The notes under the pieces were generated by a model. It made no database searches. It was not told where the DNA came from and saw nothing but the letters and a program-made list of their open reading frames with translations. A stretch of 64,000 bases of DNA. Origin: Poa pratensis (lineage: Eukaryota; Streptophyta; Magnoliopsida; Poales; Poaceae). The stretch is taken from NCBI GenBank assembly GCA_947311845.1, contig CAMZMU010000041.1, forward strand, positions 131,905,731-131,969,730. The letters are read 5' to 3'. Shown in pieces: positions 55,855 to 64,000 of this stretch. The position numbers and the translations under genes were made by a program. Numbering within the stretch: the stretch's first letter is position 1; the number at the start of each line of letters is the position of its first letter.

Positions 55855-57024
55855 GTGAGAGATGCTGAGTTGGGCAAGGGTGTTTTTCGGGGAAGCTGGG
55901 CGGAAATGCTTCAGCAACTGATCTATTTTCTTGGTATCAAAACCAAGGTGATAGTGAAAGTGATGAGTTTTTACGACGGGTCAATTTTAGCTCTGTATCG
56001 TGTAGCACTCAAGTTACCGCCTGAACTAAAGATGGGATTCAAAATGCCCTTTGGAGAAGCGAAGAATGTGGAAGTAGCTTTCCAGATTGCTGCTGTCAGA
56101 GCAGTTACTGATATAAGGACATCCAAGAGTCATGCGTTGGTGGAAACACCGTTTAACGCTATTCCGAGTGCGAATTACCGGCTTGAGGGTCCAGTGGATT
56201 ATAAGGCTTTCCTGAAAACTAATCCACGTGATGTGGCTGAGTTCATGGACAGTTGTCTCAAGATGATTCGGGCGTATCATAAGACGTTCGGAGTAGTAGC
56301 TGGAGAGGTAGAAGCCATGATAGAGCAGTACTCCAGTCCTGAAGTTATTCAGGAAAGTGTGATATACTGAGGTATGAAGCAGAGAAGGGATACACTGATC
56401 CACCACCCACACCAGCTAGGTATGTGGAGGAAGTAGAACCCGATACCCCAATTTATCCTGACTATACACCACCACACTCTGGTATGTCTTAGTTGATGAG
56501 GAGAATGGATGGCAGAGTTGGGAACCTGAAGTACCAAGTGCCACAGGTTGGGATGAAGAACCTTATCAGGGTACACTGAGTGATCCCATAAGAATTCCAG
56601 GAGATCCAGGAGAGCCGGAAGTTACTAGTCATACCCCTAGGAGGAAGCCTAGAGTTGGTGAGTCAAGTAGGCCAATAAAAATAGATTCTGAGGAGGAAGA
56701 TGAGGAATGGAAGTATGCGTACGAGACCAAGTATTACCCGAAGATGGAGAAGGGAGATGAACACGAGGGTATTTCAATAACTTTGAGGCAGTACCAACTG
56801 GGTACGATGATGGAGGCGAGGGTTATGGAGATGAGGATGTTTACGATGGGGAAGCAGCGGCATACAAGTATCTTGATAGTTACTTCGCCATGACGGATAT
56901 GACGTTAGAAGCAAGCCCATCTGACCCTGAATATCAGCCTACCACTAGTGTGAAGTTACCCGGGATTCTCAGGAGGACCAGGCGTAACTGTCACTGGAAG
57001 CCTGGGAAGTATGCGGAAAAGTGA
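55855..57024 (+). pseudogene. Accessory ORF upstream of gag
   Basis: A 171-codon frame (55855-56370) with AELGKGVFRGSWAEMLQQLI and FNAIPSANYRLEGPVDYKAF is followed by further coding-like sequence in other registers. That sequence includes an acidic, proline-rich linker (DSEEEDEEWKYAYETKYYP) and a basic tail (GILRRTRRNCHWKPGKYAEK). Large Triticeae Gypsy elements of this type are known to carry an extra ORF before gag. I do not recognise a domain with known function. At least three frame changes make this copy non-functional. Confidence 0.6.
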
Positions 57025-57329
57025 AGGAGCAGGACGGAGTGAAGCAGTAGTTGTGTAATATGTTTAATATAGGGTATTGTACGTAGTATTGTAAGGACGC
57101 TGGTAGCAATAAGTGAGACCTACTCACTTTTAGAGTGTGTTACTATTATGTACCCATGTTTGTAATCCTACATGTATAATACATGGTATATGTTTGAAAA
57201 GTTTTGTGTTCTTTGGATTTTTCTGTTTTCCATTGTTTGACTAGTACTTGTGCATGGAATAGGACTCGAAGTGCATATGCATAATGTAATGGAGAGTTCT
57301 GATTCGATGTAACAGGACTAGAGGGTAAT

Positions 57330-58877
57330 GGCGTACGTCGGTGAGGAGAGTGATGTGCAGAGGCAAGAACGTGAACTTAAGGAGAAGCAAGATGCAGATG
57401 CAGGAGGAATACCACCACCACCAAGGCCAATCACGGAGCAAAGTTTCATGCAGTATATGCAGATGGTGGAAGAAGGCAGGCGCCAGACCAGGAAAGGCAG
57501 AACAAATTTCTGCAAGATTTGCTGGAAATACAGGCAGGACGAGGAAGGGATGAAGTACTTAAAGGAGTGTCTCTATCAGATTTCCAAAATGCTAGACCCA
57601 TACCATTTGCAAGAGCTCCAGAACCTATGGACGCAGAAGATTGGGTGGCAGATACTGAACGAAAGCTCAACACAGTTGGATGTTCTGATGAGGAGAAGGT
57701 TAGGTATGCAACTCATTTGCTTACCGGACCAGCAGCATCATGGTGGGAAGCCATAGTGGCAACACTACCTGCTGATCATGTTGTAACTTGGGAGGAGTTT
57801 AAGAAGAGGTTTAGGGAAGCACATGTTCCTGAAAGTATTATGGAATTGAAAAGGAGGGAGTTTGAGAATCTGAGACAGAATGAGTTACCTGTTGGACGTT
57901 ATGTCAGTGCGTTCAACATGTTATCAAGGTATGCATTGGATGAAGTAGACACTGAGGAGAAAAGGAAGAAGAGATTCATGAAGGGTCTGAATCCTTTCAT
58001 GAAGATGCAGTTAAGGTTGACTAAACCAAAGGAGTTTCAGGAGTTAGTGGATGCAGCAATAACATTGGAAGATGATTATAAATTACTTCAGGAGGAAAGA
58101 AGGAAGAAGGCGAGAATGGAACCAAGGAAGTTTCAAGTCCAGAGGCAACCACCAAATCTACGTTTTAAGCCTAAGCTCAGAACTGAAGGAAGGAAGCCTA
58201 TTCCACGAAGCTTCAATCCTGTTAACAATTTGATATGCAATAACTGTGGAATGAGAGGACATCTGATGAAGGATTGTCAGAAGCCCAAAATCATCTGTTT
58301 TGGATGTGGACAAGCTGGACATATCAAGCCTGATTGTCCAAACAAACAGAATCAACAAGTGAGTCGTGGAACTGGTGGAGGAGATAACCAGGTGGAGGAG
58401 GATTTAAACCAAGGAATGGAGGATTTGGACGGAACATGGCGGAAAGAACAAAGGGAAGCCATATGGAAGCTGAATTGCACCAGTTTGGAGCAAGTCAACA
58501 ACACCGACAACGTGGTGATCGGTACGCTCAAAATCCTTTCTCATCCTGGCAAAGTTTTGTTTGATACTGGAGCTACTACATCTTTTATTTCGCAACAATT
58601 TGTGGATGCATATGGGATTAGATGTCAGCCGTTAGAAGTACCCATAACGGTCATGTCGGCCGGGGGAAAATTGTTAGTAACGCAAGTCAAAATGGATCAA
58701 GTAATTATGATCTGTGATCGCGTTTATGACGCTGATTTGCTAGTAATTCCCATGAAAGATATAGCAGTCATCTTAGGGATGGACTGGTTATCTGATCATG
58801 GAGCTCAAATAGATTGTGCAGAGAACAGTGTCTTTGAGAGGACCAGGAGGTATGAGAACAGTATACCAAGGGGATAA
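57330..58877 (+). pseudogene. Gag with two zinc knuckles, and aspartic protease (Tekay/Del-like)
   Basis: Gag begins near MAYVGEESDVQ (57330) and changes frame around 57500-57520, then runs open to 58877. The gag domain shows DWVADTERKLNTVGCSDEEK, ASWWEAI, WEEFKKRF and FMKGLNPFM. Two CCHC knuckles follow (CNNCGMRGHLMKDC, CFGCGQAGHIKPDC), binding element RNA. The protease has LFDTGATTSFIS and later ILGMDWL. The frame then leaves the protease-RT linker at about 58830-58877. The part 57519-58877 is otherwise undamaged. Confidence 0.85.
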
Positions 58878-61213
58878 GCATAGTCAGTTAAGAGCAGATT
58901 TACAGTTGAATGCTATGAAGGAAGCCAAGATAGAAGAAATCCCAGTGGTTAAAGAATTTCAGGATGTATTTCCAGATGAGTTACCAGGATGCCACCGGAT
59001 CGTGAAATTGAGTTCACCATAGATTTGATTCCTGGTACAACACCTATTGCACAAGCACCATACAAGATGGGTCCCAAGGAATTAGTGCAACTCAAGGAGC
59101 AATTGGATGAGTTGGAAGCCAAAGGATTCATAAGAGAAAGTGTATCACCATGGGGATCACCAGTAATTTTGTGGATAAAAGAGATGGAGGATGAAGGATG
59201 TGCGGAGATTTCAGGAATTTGAATAGCGTGACCATTAAGAATAAATACCCGTTGCCAAGGATACAAGATTTGTTTGATCAAGTAAGAGGAGCAGGGGTAT
59301 TTTCTAAGATAGATTTGAGGTCAGGATACCATCAGATAAAGATTAAACCCGAGGATATTCCCAAGACAGCATTTGTATCAAGATATGGACATCATGAGTA
59401 TTTAGTAGTACCGTTTGGATTAACCAATGCACCAGCAATATTCATGAATTTGATGAACAAGATTTTTATGCCATATCTGGACAAATTTGTGATTGTGTTC
59501 ATTGATGATATATTGGTCTATTCCAAAACCAAGGAAGATCATGCACAACACTTGAGTATTGTGTTACAGACACTAAGGGAACATCAGTTATATGCCAGAT
59601 TTAGTAAGTGTGAGTTTTGGTTGGATCAAGTGGAATTTCTTGGTCATGTGATCAGTAAGGAAGGGATTGCAGTCAATCCTGAGAAAGTAAAGGCCGCTGC
59701 TTTAAGTCGCAAGGTTAATTGTAATCCTTTGATGGAAGAAGGAATGCCCAAGGAATTGAGGAATGAGATAAGAAAAGCTGGTATTGAAATCTGGGATGGT
59801 CCAGAGTTAAGTAGTATAGCAGCTATGGAAGTTGTTGAACAAACAGAGATGGAGTTGAAAGAAAATATTCTCTATAGACAAAGAGAAGATGAGTTCTTAG
59901 GTAAAGAAATCCGCAGGATTAAAGAGGGTAGGAGTTCTGAATTCACTTTGAAGCCAGAAAATAACTCATTATGGTATCATGGTAGAATCTGTGTTCCAGA
60001 TATCCAAGAGATCAAGAGCATAATTTTGAAAGAAGCACATGAGACACCATATTCTATACATCCAGGTAGTACTAAGATGTACATGGATTTAAAGAAGACA
60101 TTCTGGTGGAATAACATGAAAAGAGAGATTGCTAGGTATGTCGCAGAATGTCATACCTGTAGACAAGTGAAAGCGGAACATCAGAGTCCAGCAGGGTTAT
60201 TACAACCACTACCAATTCCTAAATGGAAATGGGAAGAGATCAGTATGGATTTTATCACAGGATTACCCAAAACCAGAAGAAATAAGGATTCTATATGGGT
60301 AATAGTGGATAGATTGACAAAGAGTGCCCATTTCTTGGCTGTTAACCAGAAAGACACCGCATCACAATTGGTAGAACAATATGTGAAAGAGATCGTCAGT
60401 AAACATGGAGTTCCACAAAGTATTGTATCAGATCGTGGATCCATATTTACTTCAGCGTTTTGGAAACATCTTCACAAGCAACTAGGAACTAATTTGAAGT
60501 ACAGTACAACATATCATCCCCAAACTGGTGGACAGACAGAGAGAACAAATCAAATACTAGAAGTCATGCTGAGAGCTTGTGTTCTCGATTTTGGAGGATC
60601 GTGGGATGCGCATTTAGCGTTGGCTGAATTTTCTTATAATAACAGCTATCAAAGTAGTATTAAGATGGCACCATTTGAAGCCCTATATGGACGGAAGTGT
60701 AGATCGCCAATCAGTTGGTTTGAGGTAGGAGAAAGCAATGAATTTCCACCAGAATACATAAAAGAGCAACAATGGATCATTGACACCATTAGAGATCGTC
60801 TCAAAATAGCTCAGAGTAGACAGAAAAGTTACGTTGATCTCTCAAGGAGACAGTGGGAACCAGAGATACAGGATATGGTATACTTAAGAGTTAGTCCTAC
60901 CAAAGGAGTAAAGAGATTCGGAGTGAAAGGAAAGTTAAGTCCTAGGTACATAGGACCATTTAGAATCTTAAGTCGAAAAGGTGAAGTGGCCTATGAATTG
61001 GAGTTACCTGCTATATTATCACAAGTACACAATGTGTTCCATGTATCTCAACTCAAAAAGTGTTTGAAACCACCGGAAGGGCCAATTGAGTTTGAAGGAC
61101 TGAATTTACAACCTGATTTAACTTATGAGGAACAACCAGAGAAGATATTGAGAGAAAACTGGAAAAGATTAAGGAATCGAGCAATCAAGTACTGTTTAGT
61201 TCAATTGGAATAA
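58816..61213 (+). pseudogene. RT and integrase polyprotein lacking RNase H (Tekay/Del-like)
   Basis: Linker and RT start are in short frames (58816-59022, 58989-59222: [18 protein letters not shown]). From 59198 one frame of 671 codons continues with RT ([29 protein letters not shown], catalytic [20 protein letters not shown]). At [12 protein letters not shown] the frame passes straight from the end of RT palm/thumb to the last residues before integrase. The connection and entire RNase H domain, about 200-270 residues in relatives, are missing in frame. Integrase follows with its HHCC domain (ending CHTC), core ([21 protein letters not shown]) and C-terminal domain. Catalytic residues look intact, but RNase H is required for replication in cis. 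Confidence 0.85.
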
Positions 61214-61335
61214 CCATTCCAAAAGAGAAGCAACCTGGGAAAAAGAAGAAGATTTGCGACGAGACTACCCACAGTTGTTCAGGTACCCCAGGAAATAACC
61301 ATTCCAAAAGAGAAGCAACCTGGGAAGAGAAGTTT
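61080..61335 (+). pseudogene. Frameshifted chromodomain at the integrase C-terminus
   Basis: [20 protein letters not shown] leads into a chromodomain. One extra T at about 61205 puts the rest ([25 protein letters not shown]) out of frame. The sister fragment at 50790-51000 has the same frameshift. A 32-bp direct repeat (61209-61240 and 61294-61325) replaces the normal end of the frame in this copy only. Confidence 0.75.
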
Positions 61336-61340
61336 AATTC

Positions 61341-61353
61341 AAGGGGGAGAAGA
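61341..61353 (+). other. Polypurine tract
   Basis: AAGGGGGAGAAGA directly precedes the LTR start TGTAACACC. The same tract lies before 51017. Confidence 0.85.
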
Positions 61354-64000
61354 TGTAACACCCCGCAGTTATAGGACTCGAGAGGGTAGAAATAGGAATT
61401 GCATTTGTGCACTCATGCATCTTTTGGTGAAATCTGGAAAAAAATTGCGCTTTTGTGTTAAAAGTATCAAGGGTCGATATCAGACGAGTGTCGATGGTAT
61501 GGGAGTCAGACATTGACAGTTAGTCAAAAGGTATCGATAAACACTACGACTTATTTTCAAAACCCTATTAGTATCTTTTCAAAATGGTCATTTGAAATTT
61601 TGACATGACATCTTTATAAACTCTTAAGTTCAAATCATTTCTATAACTCTTCTAATCTTATTCACACACAATATAAATATTTCAAACATACAAGTATAAA
61701 AATTCACAAGTTTGTGAATAACTCATTGCAAATCATATCAACATCACAACACAAGTCATATATTCATAACTTCCAAATATTAGAAGAAATTTTCAAACGC
61801 AAGATCATTTCATTACATATAAATACAATCTGATTATTACAATCTGTCTTTTATAAAATGAGTTACAACAACATTTTTACAACAAATATGGATCATTACA
61901 AAAGAGAGAAATAAAATTCCTAAAACTAAAACTTCTGGGAACTCCAGAAGATTTTCAAACCTGCAAAACAAACAACACAAAGAAAGAAATAATGGGGGTT
62001 AGTGTTAGAATGTGGCCAACACCATTTGGTGCTGGCATGTTACTGTATTGAACCTGGTTTTAGCCTAACCAAAACTATGGTTTAATTAGGCCAAGTAGTG
62101 GAGAATGCAAATAATCCAAAGGCAATAGTAGGACTGATCAATTTAGATCATGCTCATTAATCCAAAGGCAACAGAAGGGGCAAATGCATAATTGCAGCAC
62201 TACACAGAACAATTTTAGGCAACCAAGAGCAAAGGCAGCAAGTGCTGTTTAGAGCATTTTGATCTCATGATCTTATAAACAGAGCAACACATAAACTTAC
62301 AAACTCCAGAATTAAACCAGGAAGCAAATGGTAATAAAAGCAACAATTTGGTATCACATTTGCCAATGTCTTAGACAAATGGATCCTAATCCCACTTATT
62401 AAGCTAAGAACTAGCTTATTTGCACATACACTTGAGATAATAAAACCAAGCCGACATCACAAATCATTTCCTTTACAGCCAAGCAAACCATCAAAAATAT
62501 CTGGATCAAGATGAGAACAATGACTCAAGAATAACTCAGAGTTTATCACCAAGGGGTGATGAACTACGCAGGAGCAGCAGGAGCTTATCTCCATTGTTAA
62601 TAGAAGTGTAAAAGCAGTCCAAATAGGCAGCTCGAGGTGGAGAGGGGCCACTGCAAGCAGGTGAATCACCACAGCCATTTATCCGGGTGTCACAAGCCCA
62701 GGAATCATCAAATCTGTATAAATAGAGGGCCAGACCACAGCCACAGATCACACAACTCACAGCAAACACAAATCACACATTTCACAAGCACCAGCAGAGC
62801 CAGTAGCACCATTTCCATCTGTTCTTCACCAAGAACAACCACAAACCACCAGCATATCATGGAGTTTAACTAAACCCATCCACCACAAGCCATTTCAGCT
62901 AGCAAATACACTCTAGGAAAATTGAAGCAGCAAGGAGGAGTAGGTAGAACCTTGGAGCAAGATCAGAGTTTTTCTAGAAGCTCTAGCTATTCAGCAACAG
63001 TAGGTTGATCCATAGTGCTAGAGAGAGACTAAGCAGGTTCTGTAAATGACAGAACCATGTTAGAGAGCTTATTATCAGCATCTGTTCTTAACAGAGCCTT
63101 GCTTGGCAAGGTATGGTGCTGTAGAAAAGCAAATAGCACAACAGAGTACTTCTGTTTTGTGCAAGAAGTAGGAAAGGGAGAGGAAAGGGAGTGAAGTTGA
63201 TTGTTGTAGCAATTGTTTGAGCATATGAAGCAAGGGAAAATAGCATTAGTGTAGTATCTGTTCTTATTTCAATTTTATCAAAACACCACACAAGGCAGTG
63301 AACCAGCAGAGCTGGATTAGCTGTCCTTAGCACATCTGTGCACATGGAAGAAGCACAGGAAAGCATAAAAAAAAGCATTTCTAAACAAGAAAGCTACTGT
63401 GTAACTCTACAAGGAGGCATCACAACAAGCAAAACTTGTCAAAATTCCATTTAAATCATTGAATCATCACAGCTAGCTCAAGTTATACTAGTTCTAGCTC
63501 AGATATAATTTTTCTAAAGAGATTTTCTTCATCTGTGAGCAAGAAATGCTCCCAACAATGATTCCAGAGGTAGTGGAAAGATCTACACATGCAAGATCTA
63601 CACCATTCATCTCATTCTTGATGCACAGAAGGTAGATAGTGCATATAATCAAGCAAATCATCAAGAAATCATCATCTGTTCATCCAGAACCTAAGCCAGT
63701 AGAGGAGTACATGTGTAAGCAATAACTAGAAGCTACTAAATCTAGTAGAAGGTGTAGAAGAGAAGGAGAAGTTCTTACCGTGGAATCCATGGCCGTAGCT
63801 CCATGGCGGCGAGGCAGTGCTCGCGCTACCGTTGGAGGGGGCACACGGATGTCGTAGACCAGCACCACCGCACCACGGCGGCACAGAGGGCGAAGCTCTG
63901 CGCCCAGCCATGGTGAGCACGCCGGTGAAGAAGGGGAAGAAGCGGTGGCAGCACCAAAACCCTAACCCTAGGGCTGGGTTGCGTGACCGTGAGAGGAAGA
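61354..64000 (+). repeat. 3' LTR of the Tekay/Del-like element (cut by the window end)
   Basis: It matches 51017-53570 from TGTAACACCCC onward with few substitutions and several short indels. It keeps the TATA-bearing segment missing in the other LTR. About 2 kb should continue past the window. Confidence 0.9.
62717..62726 (+). promoter_or_regulatory. TATA box of the Tekay/Del-like LTR
   Basis: CTGTATAAATAGAGGG is a textbook plant TATA box. It is followed 25-35 bases later by CCACAGATCACACAACTCAC, a plausible transcription start, so U3 would be about 1.39 kb. Confidence 0.7.

Noticed and set aside
62637..62873. 78-codon frame spanning the LTR promoter
   Set aside because: His/Ser/Thr-rich, out of context, destroyed in the other LTR by the TATA-segment deletion.

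Overview
The window is a nuclear stretch of a large, transposon-packed grass genome. The structures point to a pooid cereal, probably Triticeae or a close relative: Athila-type Gypsy elements primed by tRNA-Asp, a Gypsy element with 4.6 kb LTRs starting TGTAACACCCC and primed by initiator tRNA-Met, a CACTA element with CACTACAAGAAAT ends, Stowaway and Tourist-like MITEs, L1- and RTE-type LINEs, and a GC-rich intronless host gene. No species can be fixed by eye. No rRNA, genuine tRNA, CRISPR or prokaryotic features were seen.

Layout. 1-3763 is the 3' part of a large Gypsy LTR. 3764-4656 looks like another LTR. 4657-6558 is the 5' LTR, primer site and leader of a minus-strand Athila-like element. 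6559-8550 holds a hAT-like end and AT-rich repeats. 8556-24708 is one complete minus-strand Athila-like element with a 5-bp target duplication (AGATC). Its left LTR was later split by a 5'-truncated RTE LINE (9041-9544) and a 6.0-kb gene-carrying CACTA element (10171-16192). The undamaged right LTR serves as the empty site for both. 24899-30513 is an old tandem duplication of a roughly 2-kb unit. A Mutator-like element (with a retroposed insert and a palindromic minisatellite) and a Harbinger MITE landed in it later, and a LINE scrap fills a deletion. 30514-44620 is a mosaic of LINE remnants, MITEs, a foldback hairpin locus and diverged paralogous blocks, including a 3.2-kb L1 copy with a fully open RT-RNase H frame (37611-40874).

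The only host gene I would call functional is a single-exon WD40 gene of the JINGUBANG type (44843-46291), followed by a Tourist-like MITE. Beyond it lie a CACTA end, an Athila 3' LTR and a Tekay/Del-like Gypsy array: integrase fragment, LTR (51017-55635), internal region, and second LTR (61354 to beyond the window).

How the parts relate. Nearly everything except the WD40 gene is mobile DNA, and the value of the window is in the order of events. Both larger Gypsy elements have frameshifted frames and have independently lost RNase H sequence, so neither is autonomous. The 5' LTR of the Tekay-like element has also lost the TATA segment that its partner keeps. The CACTA and Mutator-like elements carry foreign sequence.
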